Positions 12,037 to 24,029 of a stretch of 64,000 bases of DNA are shown one piece after another; position 1 is the stretch's first letter, and every line of letters begins with the position of its first letter. Made by a program: the position numbers and the translations under genes. This DNA is from Gnetum montanum. Its lineage: Eukaryota > Streptophyta > Gnetopsida > Gnetales > Gnetaceae. The stretch is taken from NCBI GenBank assembly GCA_015680685.1, contig MNCI01026902.1, positions 132,998 to 196,997 on the forward strand. Direction: 5' to 3'. Below the pieces are notes generated by a model that saw only the letters and a program-made list of their open reading frames with translations, was not told where the DNA came from and searched no databases.

Positions 12037-12593
12037 TGTGAGGAGTTAGAAAAGTTTTGATTACTCTCATTTCTAGCAAAGGAAGTTCATGTTGCTTTCT
12101 TAATCCTCGAGCAACCAAATTTCCAAGAACCATAACTCTCTTAATGTAGCCTTGATTTTCATACTTTTTGAACCTTTTTGATCATGGAGTAACCAAGTCA
12201 GTCATGGGGAAGAGTGTTGCACATAGATAAGCTAATTTGAGCCAAATTTTTCTAATGCCTTGAAGAGTATATTAAAGGTAAGAATAAGAACAAATAATTA
12301 AATCTTGTTCAAATAGTAAAATAAGAACTAATAAATCTAGTCATTCCTCCTAACTACGCATTTGAATACACAATGAGTGAGAAAATAACAACTGTGAGAG
12401 GCCATAACAATTACAAGATATAATAATTAAGGATTTTTAAAAAATTTTCCTAACTCTATGATCATAATGAATTTATAAATAATAATAAGGATAAATTTTA
12501 ATCAAAACCAAGAGCCGAAGAGAGGATTATGAACTATTAGAAACCTATTTGAAATCCTTGTGTAATCTCAAATAAATCCTTGATGATTGTAGA

Positions 12594-14536
12594 TGGCTTC
12601 TAAAAGATCCATAGAAGGAAGACCCTCATAGCAAGGAAGAAAAAGACTAAGAGGTAGAGAAAAAGGAAAATTCAGAAAATAAACTTTGTAGGTGCATTAG
12701 GAGGCTCAATATTTCAACATTCATTTGCAAACATCTACAACCAAACACTCTATGAAAGTTGAAGCTAAAGTACCACTAGCGTTAAAGCAAGGACAATGCC
12801 TCACCTTGTTAATAGAATGTCTTTAGGCCATTCAAGAAAAATCAATCATGTTCATAGCCATCATGGAGCTTAGCTTTAGACCATTCATGGAATTTGCACC
12901 TAAGAATGTTTGAGAACAACTCCAATCCTCTCCTCTATGGCTAACTCTATCAAGTAATGGTGAATGGTACCTAGGAGAAGTGTACCAATTCTAGAAAAAT
13001 AAGCAAGATTATGCCACAGTCAAGATTGAAGGAGTTAAAATGCCTTACTTTGTGGAAGAAATTACAAAGACACTTAATATTTCTAATGTCAGAGCAAACA
13101 TTACATAGATCTTTACAAGATTCGACATAGAAGAAAAGAAGTTATGGCTATAGAGAACATACAAAAAAGAGAATAAAGAGTATAATGAATTGTCAAGATA
13201 GAAAGCTACCACATCTTTCCCACAAAGAGATTGAATAGAATTTCCACCTAGGATGCTAGATAAAGTGCTATCCTTATGGGAAAATTTAATGTAAACCTAG
13301 CTTATTTATTATTTCTAGAGATTCAAAGAAGGTTTGAAGTGAAGAAGGCAAGGAACCTAACTTTGTCATTCCCTTGCCTCATTAGAAGATTACGCAAGCA
13401 AGATGAAATTATAGGGTATACAAATGATATCTTACACAAGGCTTAAAATGCATTGTATGCTAAGATGTTCAAGCTAATGCCTCCACAGAAAGATCACCTA
13501 AAAAAGCTAGCAGGTACTGAGGGAGCAACAGGATCAACACTAGTAGGTAGTATTCTAGCAATAGATTAAGAACAAATAGGACCCAATGGATCAATGCTAG
13601 TTGGTGTTAGACTTGAATAAAGCACTCCACCAACTCAACAAGACTACATACCTTGCATGAGCTATTTGCAACCTATTATCGAATCATAAGTTGGGAAACT
13701 AGGGAAGCTTCTTCATTATATAAAGTAAGAGGTAATTCCATAAGACCTGTTATATCAATGGGACTTGCAAGTGGTCAAATATCTTTATAGGTAAGAGAAG
13801 ATGAAGATTAGGCATAAAAAACCTTTGGGAACACTACATCTTTTGAGGTCATGCTAGAAATAGAAGAAGGAGCCATAGTAGTGGTAATGCAACATCAAGC
13901 TGAAGCAGGAGTAGTAGAGATAATCACAAATCACATAAAAGAATCATTTAATGTTTCCATTATGCCACTAGTAGATATTACTAGAACCAAAGATGTTGAA
14001 ATGTTAGCTGGTACATCCATGCCTCTAGCAAAACATGAAGATATCTTGGATCGACTACTACAAATAGGCCAAGTGATGCAAAATCTCTTTGATATCCCCA
14101 ATGATATCACTACAATCTAGTTAGATATAATCTCAAAAAAGTGTAAGTTGGTACTTGCAGAAACAATAGCTGAGCATGTAGAGAATGAAATGCAAAGGTT
14201 GCAAATTTAATTAGTAGCCTTTAAAGTAGAAAAGATAGACCCTACACAATATGTAGCATCAGACCAGCTCAATAAATTCAGAATTAAACAAGAGACTCAG
14301 CTGATAGCCAAGAACAACCAAGTAGATATGGAACAAGAAAAAGCAACAGGGAATGTATATGTAATTGAAGCACAAACTTATGCACATGCCAAAGCACTAA
14401 CTACCATTGAAGAAGAAAATAAAAGGATTGTTGCTGAAAACATAAGGTTGAAAGATATTAAAAAACAAAAGAATGTTCTTGAAGAAAGCATCCATCAACT
14501 TAGAGAACAAGTTACAAGGGTCAACCATGATATAAG
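12594..14536 (+). pseudogene. E2 accessory ORF downstream of pol, first part
   Basis: Begins MASKRSIEGRPS at 12594 and can be followed with stops to 14536, where E3 interrupts it. Pieces include ITKTLNISNVRANI (about 13060), ILDRLLQIGQVMQNLFDIPN (about 14043-14102) and a strongly charged coiled-coil stretch (about 14328-14536, heptad-like Glu/Lys/Leu). The frame resumes at 20513 (VNHDI then RKLTKEN). Position after pol matches the extra ORF of Athila/Tat-type elements, sometimes called env-like, but I see no signal peptide or transmembrane segment, so I do not call it an envelope. The function is unknown. A relative lies at 50602-51330. Confidence 0.55.
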
Positions 14537-15013
14537 TGATGAATCATGTTTTCCAGTCATCGCAACATTGGGTATCTGACGTTGGGGATGCAACATCAGG
14601 TATGTGACATCAGGGTCTTGATGTGACATCGAGAATCCAATGTCAAGGAGTATATATTGGCCTATAAATATAGCACCTAGGCTCTTGATTTGGAATCAAT
14701 TTTTGTAGTACTAGTCAGAGTAGTGAAGCTCTTGCAGTTTATTTTCTCCAATGTTAGAATATTTTCTGAGTGCCCATAGAAGGAGTCTAAGTTTGTAAAA
14801 TTCTTTGTTTTAACACTAATGTACCTAAGCGCAGTAGTGTGATGGGAATAAAAATGAACTCTTTTGAAAATCCTTGCAACACTGAGAATAGATTAATGTT
14901 TCTTTTAATGCACTTTAATTTACAACATTTCAATAAAGCAATTAATTTCTAGTTGTTAATGAACACAAGCATGACCACTTTGAACATACATATGGTGCTT
15001 GGTAACCTAGCAA
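14537..15013 (+). repeat. 5' LTR of E3 (3' part lost in a gap)
   Basis: Matches the first ~440 bp of the LTR at 19702-20507. It shows AACATC/GACATC-type motifs at about 14565-14637, TATAAATATAG near 14664, and AATAAAAATG near 14851. In the roughly 90 bases from the TATA box that I compared by eye, about one position in eight differs from the 3' LTR, mostly by transitions. Confidence 0.9.
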
Positions 15014-15214
15014 NNNNNNNNNNNNNNNNNNNNNNNNNNNNNNNNNNNNNNNNNNNNNNNNNNNNNNNNNNNNNNNNNNNNNNNNNNNNNNNNNNNNNNN
15101 NNNNNNNNNNNNNNNNNNNNNNNNNNNNNNNNNNNNNNNNNNNNNNNNNNNNNNNNNNNNNNNNNNNNNNNNNNNNNNNNNNNNNNNNNNNNNNNNNNNN
15201 NNNNNNNNNNNNNN
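15014..15214. other. Assembly gap (201 N)
   Basis: Comparison with the intact LTR (20146-20507) and with the leader of E5 suggests that about 360 bp of LTR plus primer site and about 100 bp of leader should be here. The true gap is therefore probably near 450-470 bp, and 201 N is likely a placeholder. Confidence 0.7.
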
Positions 15215-15250
15215 GAAAATATTAGATCACACACATTGTAACCAACAATA

Positions 15251-17731
15251 ATGTCTCTTCCACATGGAAATGACAATGTATTGTATTGCGAGCACATTCA
15301 TTGGAGAAATAACAAGATATATGATGAAGAAGATTTAAGTGATCAACTTTATGTAGGGGTTTCTTATGATCATGAACACCCTAATAACACTCAAGGACTA
15401 TCTTCACCCAAGGCAAATAATCTTGGAGGAGATGACGTAAGCCCTAGACTAGGGGAGGCCTCAAGGCCTAAGACCTCCTCAAAACCAAGAAATAATATAT
15501 CAAAGGACCCTGAAGAACACCATATAAGCCATGGCAATTCTTCTAGTTCTTCATTTTCCTCTTTCCCTTAAATTTCTAGTTTTGACGAAGATGAACATAG
15601 GTATAGAGATAAAGCTCCATTAAAGGGTCAGACTAAAAACTAGAATTGAACCCATGAGAAAAGTCAAAGAAGTTACCATGGACATAGAAATTTTCCTCAC
15701 AATTTGTTTGATGAAAATGAACCCTTATTGGCCACTAATACTATAATGCATATCATAGAGACCATTAAGATATCTCGCATGCATTGCAAAAAGAGTCGTC
15801 TCCCTAAGCTTGACATGAACAATATTCCTAAATTTGCAAGAGGCTATGATTCAAACCCATAACATCATTTACAAGCCTTCCATGATGCCTATGCTTTCCA
15901 CAACATTGAAAGTGGATGGAAAAAGCTTAAGCTCTTTCCTAGGAAACTAATTGATAGAGCGAAAGTGTGGCATTGATCGTTGAGACCAAATTCAATCTGA
16001 CGATGGTCTACAATGCTAGGACTTTTTAATGATAAATACCAAACCTATGCAAGAGTGTCCAACCTAAGAAGACAGATCCAAGAGTGGAAACAAGAACATC
16101 ATGGACCCTTGGACATGGCCTTAGATAGATATTATGCCTTACTAAATAGATGCCCAAGCCATGGTTTCTCCAAGCAAGGGCAACTTTTCCACATCATAAA
16201 TGGACTTCGTAATGAAACAAGGGAGATCCTTCAGATGTATGTCCTAGGGCATTTATATGAGCTCCAAGCCCATCAAATCAAAGAACTAATCAAGCGTATG
16301 GAAAAGGAAGAAGGAGAGCTATGCAAATGGAAGAATGTCAAGAAATATCAAAGGGATCCAACTCTTCAATATAAGGAGGTCCAAATTTATGGTAAGGAAA
16401 ACGAAACCACTTTCGATAAGGTGATTTCACAACAAACCTTGTTGATATAGAAATCTATTGATGAACTAGAAGTAAAGTTTAATAGGATGTCCAAATGGAT
16501 ATGTGAAAACGTTTCAACTCTCAGTGATATGGTTGAGGAGAGGATCATGCAAAATAAGCCAGGCGATCATACTAAACAAAGGATACAGAACCAAGAAATA
16601 GCTAAGAACAATTTTTAACAAATGGGAAAATGGCTAAAGAAAGTGAGGCTATAGACTCAACCACAAATGAAGATAATGGATGCAAAAACTGCATATATGA
16701 CCATCTGAAGGGCCATTGCCTAGTTTTGTTGCATCTACGAGAGTATTGGATAGGTTTCTTAAATCCGAAGTTTGTGCAAAAGCACTTGCCTAGGAGATTT
16801 CCTCTTCCATAAGGTAATAATAGACAATCCCACAATCAATTGTACCATCCTAGGGGGACTTATTACCATCCTCAACACAATCATCAACTATAGTGGTAAC
16901 AACCACAGTCATGAGGGAGGCCACCACCAAATCAGTACTATCTACCCTATCCATTGAAACCACATGGATAGTATGTTTACATCCTATTTCTCTAACTAGT
17001 TCTACATCCTCTACTTCAAATTGACACTACCACTCTCTTGAGCATCATCAACCCATGACATCCCCTGAGGGATCACCACCTCGTGCCTCTTACCATCCAT
17101 CCCACCCTCCCCTCAATATCCTCCTACTCCACTACATTATATGCCACCACTAGCAACATAGGAAGGTTTTTCACCACAATATTAACAAACGAATGTCACT
17201 TGTGTTGTAAATGTGCATAGACATGCTAACATTAGTGGGTCTCAATAGCAGCAATAGAAACATCCCTTCTAGAGGAAAGGCCATAAGCCAAAGCAAACCA
17301 TGCATGGACCCATCGTATCATCTGGGCTAGCACAAGGCAAATCTGGTGCACCATCTTCCTTGTCTCAACCAACATCCTCTAATCATACACAAGGGCCACC
17401 ATCCATTAGTACTTCAATTCCAAATCCAAACAATGAATCTAAGAGTGTGGGGAGACAAATAAATCCATGCATACCACATCATGATCAAGGGTGCAATTGT
17501 GGGCCAGCCATCCATAATGTTCACAAACCTCATACCCTGATCCATCATACATTTAACAACCAAGTGTGTGATCAATAATTTTTCTACCCAGCCACCACAC
17601 CACCAGCAAACACCCAATGGCTAGGGCATCAACGGTTACCAATGTTTCATACATGCATGGATCCTATTTATCCACTTATTAATCCTTATCATAGTCAAAT
17701 GTTTAGTTATGGGGGTCATCCTCCATTCTAG
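15251..17731 (+). pseudogene. E3 gag, the most readable copy in the window
   Basis: Starts MSLPHGNDNVLYCEH at 15251. A charged and Ser-rich N-terminus is followed by KLDMNNIPKF-like and HHLQAFHDAYAF (about 15872-15907), the core LKLFPRKLID, and a 145-residue open stretch at 16013-16450 (LFNDKYQTYARVSNLRRQIQ onward, rich in coil). Then come an atypical zinc knuckle CKNCIYDHLKGHC (16681-16719), a Pro/His/Gln-rich tail, and the end MFSYGGHPPF at 17731. Gag would package the element's RNA into particles. At least six stops or frameshifts break it. Stops mostly fall where sister copies have CAA, CGA or TGG. No pol follows. Confidence 0.85.
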
Positions 17732-19701
17732 TCTTTGGGATTCTTAAGTGTTTTTCATCTTTTTATTTTACAATTTGTTGTTTTACAACTTTTTGTTTTA
17801 CACATTCTTTATTTTACATCTTCTTGTTTTCATGTTATTAATCTTTTCTAATTTTTGTTTTACACCATCGTTAGTACATTTTCTATTTCTTGAATATTTT
17901 ACACCTTCTTTTATATTTTCTTTTATTTTGGTGTGATTTCTAACTTTTTGTTAATAAGTGCTAGGTACAGTGGTAATGCATTGATTGATGGTGGTATATA
18001 CTATTTTTTTATTTGATTGTTGGTGTTTGGTTTTTGGCTTTAAATTTCATTACAAATCATTAGGACATGGTTTCTTTTTCATGCAATAGGCGGTGAGTCC
18101 ATGACATCCGCCCATCCACAAACTCTATGGTTTTCCTTATTTTGGAAATGTGAAATCCATTTTTCATGAATAAAACTTTAATAAATTTTTGACTTTGGTA
18201 GTTTCTAGAATTGGGAAGGATTCAAAGGTTTGAATAGAGTGTGGCTTCAAGGGAATTCAGTATTCTTTGTGCCTTTCTGTTTGCCTAGGTGCTTCTATGT
18301 TTTCATGAATTTCTTATTATTCCATGTCCATCAATAAAAGGAAGTTAAATAAGTCCTTTCATGGTGTGGTTCACTTCAAAAACAAAAAAAAAACAAAAAA
18401 ACAATGAAGCACACCTCTTGGACAAAATAAATACATGTGTCTTTGCATGGTATGGTTTTCATTTCAAAAAACAAAAAACAAAAATAATGGGAATTCAAAG
18501 CACACCCCTTAGACAGAATAAATAGACTACAAGCACTAGTTATGAGACTCATCCCCTCTAACTAAGGCCCTTCCTCACTTCCTACTTCTTCTCTAATAAG
18601 GAATGATGTTTTTTCTATGGGTGTGCTCTTATGTCTTAGGGGATGGACTACTCTTAGAATGATAGTGTGAAGTCACTGAATGTGGTTGGTTTTGGTCTAG
18701 ACTAAGGACAAATCTTATCAAAGTTATTTAACCATAAAATCCACAAGGGACTTCATGTGACCTTAATTAGGAACTCCATTCCACTCTCTCTCATCCATCT
18801 TCCATATCTTACCTCACTACCGGTTTCATGTTCTAGTTCGATGTCTTGGTTTGGTGTGTCAAAATTCTTAGATAGTTTCTTTTGAGTTTTTGTACTTAAC
18901 CTTTCATAACCATTAATCATCCATGGAGCCCATAGACTCTTTGTTTTGAAGTTATGCAAGGGTATAAAAGGCCTATGCCTGCTTTGGGAAGGACCCACTT
19001 ACATATTTGTTGGTTGGATTAGTTAAGTTCTTTACCCTTAGACACTCTTACAATCAAATCCTTTTGTTTACCTCATCAATGACATCCAATTGTGCACATC
19101 TTCACAACATTTTTCAGTGAACTTTCCTTTTTATTGTTGTGAATTCTTACACCCTCTTCAAATATTTCCTTGCATCAAACTTTTTCAACTTTAATGGACC
19201 GCTTATCTATTTTACTCTATTTGTTAGCCTTCTCGCTAACACTCCTAAAGGAATCAATCTATCACAATCACAACCTAGCTAAGTGTAACCACCAAATAAA
19301 CAAGGTACTTAACAGCTATATGTTCCACATTACATACTAATTCATGATTTTGTTGTGATTGCAGTGGAAAGCATGGACTAGAAGCGGGACTATCTTCACC
19401 AAGTATGATGCAGCAACACTTTGTGACAAGGACTATTCATGATTGTTGGATCTTCTATCTCTCTCTTCAACTACCAACAGGTGTTGGATGTCAGTTTTTT
19501 TCAAGGTGTTCACTTCTCTTATCATGAACATTCAATTTTGTAAATCTTGTAACTCTGTACACTTGGGCACTCATCATCTATCTATTCCACCTAAGTCAAC
19601 TTGTATGTCAGTCAATAATCCCATACTTACCTAATATTTTGTAAGGAACTTCTTCTTCTCTTCTTCACTCAAGGACAAGTTTTCATTTAGTCATGGGGGT
19701 A
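17732..19701 (+). other. E3 3' non-coding tract with polypurine tract
   Basis: T-rich at its start (17740-17940), with no supported gene, although it shares blocks with the post-pol tract of E2. The element's second-strand primer, a polypurine-like GTCATGGGGGTA, is at 19690-19701, directly before the 3' LTR. Confidence 0.7.
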
Positions 19702-20507
19702 TGATAAATCACATTTTCCAGTCACCATAACATCAGGTACCCGACATCGTATGTGACGTCGGATATCCGATGTTAGGGGGTATACACTGGCCTATAAATA
19801 TAGCACCTGGGCTCTTGATTTGGAATTAGTTTTTGTAGTTTCTAGGCAAAGTAGTGAAACTCTTGCAATTTATTTTCTCTAGAGTTAGAATATTTTTTGA
19901 GTGTCCACAGAAGGAGTCTAAGTGTGTACGATTCTTTATATGAACACTAATGTACCTAAGCGTAGTAGTGTGACAAGAATAAAAATGAATCTTTTGACAA
20001 TCCTTCATCACTGAGAATAGATTAATGTTTCTTTTAATGCACTTTACTTTTTAGCATTTCAATTAAGCAATTAATTTCTAGTTGTTAATGAACACAAGAA
20101 TGACCACTTCGAGCATACATACAGTGCTTAGTAACCCAACAATGCTTAACATTTGGTAGCCCAATAGCGCTATATGTGTTTAGGATGTGTCTAGGAAAGT
20201 GGGATAAGTACTTGTGTTAGGCTAGCTAGGCAGTAGATGAATTAGATCTTCAATTACTTTACCTTTCATTTTTATTGTAGGCAATCAAATTTATAAAACA
20301 TAAAATAATAAACATCATATTCCTCACTTTGGACTAAACCATATGTGACAAAACTACCACTAGTCCAAGTGGGAAGATAGCAAACTGTGTGATCAAAGCA
20401 TAACAATCTAGATGCTACAACTAATCCCATCCATGGAATTCGACAGGATCACATGTGAATGCTTGTGATTCATATGGTTGGGCATATGGGTACCTCGCCA
20501 CTCATCA
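19702..20507 (+). repeat. 3' LTR of E3
   Basis: 806 bp. U3 contains AACATC, GACATC, GACGTC, GATATC and GATGTT in a 60-bp stretch (about 19726-19785), then TATAAATATAG near 19792, then AATAAAAATG near 19978. It ends CACTCATCA. Confidence 0.92.
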
Positions 20508-20512
20508 ATAAG

Positions 20513-21067
20513 AAAATTGACTAAAGAAAATAGAACTCTATGAATGGAAAAAGTTCTTACAATTCACCAAAAGTCAACCATTGAAATTAACATGTGACAA
20601 AATGATGCCAAAGAGCATGAAAGGCTCCAAGAACACTTTAGAGACTTGGTGGGAATTTACAAACAAATCAACAAAAAATAAATCTAGTTCACTAAATCAA
20701 AAATCAACTCCATCACCACATAAACACCTGATTGGTAGCTAATCTTGGATAGCATTTCCCATGTCCACCAAGTTGAAGTCAAAAATAAGAACATGTAGAT
20801 TGAAGACCTTATAGAGTACATGGTACTAACAAACCTTTAGTATGCTAATCTGGCCATGCTCACAACATGTACTCTAAGAAATGAGCTAGAATAGTAAGTA
20901 GTTGTAGTGTATGCAATGTATGAAAAGGAATTTGCAAATAGGAAGATGTATCCAAAAAAATTGCAAACTCTGAATTTGAAATAGTAAAAGCCAACTGCTA
21001 AGGCCAAAGTATGTAGCAACAAACCTAGCTAGTAGAATGATATACTATCAAGAACTATATAAGGTGG
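20513..21067 (+). pseudogene. E2 accessory ORF, continuation
   Basis: Re-joins the coiled coil broken by E3: the bases before E3 and after its target duplication read VNHDIRKLTKEN without a shift. Further pieces are EHERLQEHFRDLVGIYKQIN (about 20619-20678) and IEDLIEYMVL (about 20799-20828). It runs to the insertion point of E4. The content is charged and helical, probably a coiled-coil protein end. Stops abound. No known domain was recognised. Confidence 0.55.
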
Positions 21068-21072
21068 CCAAG

Positions 21073-21945
21073 TGGTGAGCGGTGAGGTACCCCTATGCTC
21101 AACCATATGAATCACAAGAATTCATGCATGATCTAGTTGAATTTCATGGATAGTACTAGTTGTGGCATCCAGATCACTATGTCTTGATCACAGTTCATTG
21201 TCTTCCCACTTGGACTAGTGCTAGCTTTGTCACATATGATTTAGTCTAGAGTGAGGCATATGATTTTTATTATTTTATATTTTATTGTTCTACAATTAAC
21301 AATAGGTTGAAACTCGATTTATAATCAATTCAACTAATCTAATTGCTAATTAATAATTAACTACCCTAACATAAGTATCCCACTTCCTGTGCACATCCTA
21401 AACACATATAACGCTGATGGGTTACCAAACATTAAGCATTTCTGGAATTACCAAGAGTCATACGCATGCTTGAAGCAATTGTACTTATGTGCCTAATTAA
21501 TTAACATGCATGAAAATGTAAATATTAACTAAGTACATGAAAAGTAAATTGCCTGGAAAGTAAATCTAATCTAAGTCAAAGTGCTACAATGAATAAGAAT
21601 CAATCTTGATGTTATTGTCGTTCATGGAATATGTCCAAGTACATTGCCAATTTAATAGGACTTTGTACAACTAACTCAAATCCACTCTACAAGCACTCAC
21701 TAACTGTTCTCTAAGATTACTGAGTAAAACTACAAGAGTTTGGCTACTTTGTTGAAAAAACTATGAAAAACTGATGCAAAACTATTGCCCAAACCATGCG
21801 CCCAAGCACTATATTTATAGGCTAGCCCATACCCCCAAATATCAAATATCCGATAACACATCTAGGGGCCCGATATCGAGTATCCAATATCAAGGCTCTA
21901 ATATCAAATATTTGATATCAAAGCTAGTCAAATCATGACTCATCA
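21073..21945 (-). repeat. 3' LTR of E4
   Basis: 873 bp. On its strand it starts TGATGAGTCATG at 21945. GATATC/AATATC motifs lie at about 21838-21925, with a TATA box (CTATAAATATAG) near 21808-21819. The inner edge is mutated to TGGTGAGC at 21073. Confidence 0.88.
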
Positions 21946-24029
21946 TACCCTCACGACTGAATGAAAAATCATCCTTAAGTTAAACAAAATGAGAAACAAG
22001 TTCCTTATAAAATATTGGGAATGTATGGGATTATTGATTGATATGCAAAATATTGAGTGACTCTAAGTGCTGCATTACAAAATTTTATTCGAGTGGATGC
22101 ATACAAAATGATAGAGTGACATAAAGACTAGATAGACATTAAAGAGTACAAAATTTGTAGAGTTCTTTAAAAATCCACTGAAGATGATTCTTCTTGTTGT
22201 CACTAGCGGTGGCAAACTTCCAACATTGATTGTTATGTTGATGCTTCTTTGGTTATGCAAAACATTCTTGAAGGGTGGACTGAAATTTCTTCTCATCACC
22301 CTATGAATCTAGCAAGCATGAAAATTTTAAGCTACTATCTTGTATGTGCTATGATTTTCCCAAGGTCATATCCTCTGTTGTTCTTCTCTTGGCTTTGTTT
22401 TCATGCCTAGCAAAAGACCTTCTTCCTTGGGTGTTTCTTTTAGCATCACTTGTAGTCACCAAAGGATCAACATTAGTTGTGGTAAATTTTCCTTAATAAT
22501 TAACCCTTTTCAGATCCCTTAGTTTTCTTTTAAGCATAAGGTGATTACAGCATACTATGCCCAAGGCTATGAGTTAACTAAAATCATCAAGCTATTCACA
22601 TTATTTTGATCAATTACTATTAGTTACCATGATGTTCAAAAATAGGATGTCAACAAATTTTGAAGGATGCATCCCTAGCCCCCATGACTAATAAGTGTAA
22701 CTTCAGAAGCACATAGGTTTTTGAATAATTGAAACCAAAGATCTAATTCAAAAGATGGCCAAGAAATATTAATGGATATGGAAATAGAAAAGTAGAAAAA
22801 TCTAATGAAACAGATGAGAAGTAGTTCCAAATTCATGCATAAATTTAGAAGATGTGAAGGTTAGTTCAAAGCCATGATCAATAAACGTTATGTAAGTGGG
22901 TCCTCCCCAAAGTATGCTTCTACCATAATGCCCTTACATAACCACTTCTATAGATGTCCGTGGGCACCTGAGAAGTTAAATGTAGATCATGCCTTTGTTC
23001 CAGAAAACACACAACTACCATGGTTAGGATGTTGCACTATACTACACAAAACCAAAAGGCTCATAATCACATGCAACAGTGAGGTGAATAATGGAATGAG
23101 AAGGAATTGCAAAGATTGGGATGTAAGGTACTTTGACCATGTCCACAATAGGTTCTTATGACAAGTGTGAGTAAATGATCAACATACTTATCTGTCCAAG
23201 TTTAGACCAAGTCCATACCATGAATAGTGATCTTGCATTAATGTGTTCCATCTTGCCAACCACCATGAGTCCACAACCACCTAAAAAGATAATCATCACT
23301 CCAAAAAGAGAAGAAGGAAGGAAGGGCCTTAGTTAGAGGGGCACCTTCAGGCATGGGTAACATGTCCTTCCAATCCCATAACTAGTGCTTGTAGCTCATT
23401 ATTGTGTCTAAGGGGTGTGCTTTGAATTCCCATTATTGTTTTTCTTTTTTTTCTTCTTCTTTTTATTTGTTTTTCTTCTTCTTCTTCTTCTTTTATTTTT
23501 TTTATTGTTTTTTTTAATGGGAACGACACCATGCAAAGAAAAAGCTTCCTTTTTATTGGTTGATGGAGGAGTGATGATACATTCTAAGAGGAGTCATAAA
23601 CTACATGAAGGAAGTCAAGAAGAAAATCGAACAAGTCCCCTTGAGGTCACACCCTTGCCATTCCCACTTGGTCGTTCCCTCTTTCTTTAAGGTACAATGA
23701 TCATTGATTAATTTTAGTTTCATAAAAGAAGAATCAAATTGTTTCCATGGCAAAGACCTTTTATTTAAAGAATTAGAGGGATGGATGAGGTGGTCTCATT
23801 GCTTTACATAATTACTTACCCAATCATCTTGATAGCATAGCACAAAAAACCCAACACATAGCGTTGACTTTTGCATCATGACTTGGTGATTTTATTAATA
23901 AAAACATAAAATACATTCATGAAACATAAAGAGAATAAATCAAGAAAAGAGAAAAATATAAATAAAAGAAAAATATAAAGAAATGGAAAACATATGAAGA
24001 ATCAAAAAATTCCAGAACTAATAAGCAAA
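21946..24029 (-). other. E4 3' non-coding tract
   Basis: No supported gene. It shares blocks with E5 (for example 22870-23160 with 32900-33180) and with the post-pol tract of E2. A pyrimidine-rich low-complexity run at 23440-23520 gives a meaningless Phe/Leu-rich reading frame. Confidence 0.7.

Larger units (their letters stand above)
14537..20507 (+). mobile_element. E3: gag-only non-autonomous LTR retrotransposon nested in E2
   Basis: Starts TGATGAATCA at 14537, ends CACTCATCA at 20507, and is flanked by the duplication ATAAG (14532-14536 and 20508-20512). The accessory ORF of E2 reads through once it is removed. Internal content is gag (15251-17731) and about 2 kb of non-coding sequence with a polypurine tract at 19690-19701. 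There is no protease, RT or integrase. Its length of about 6 kb is close to E4 and E5, so the lack of pol is a family trait, not a private deletion. A sequencing gap covers the end of the 5' LTR and the primer site. Confidence 0.9.

Noticed and set aside
12594-21067. Calling the E2 accessory ORF an envelope gene
   Set aside because: Only its position after pol suggests it. No signal peptide, cleavage site or transmembrane helix is visible, and the readable parts are coiled coil.
23415-23690. A 91-codon protein rich in Phe and Leu
   Set aside because: It is the translation of a TTC/TTT-rich low-complexity run in E4 non-coding DNA; E5 has the same region without the run.
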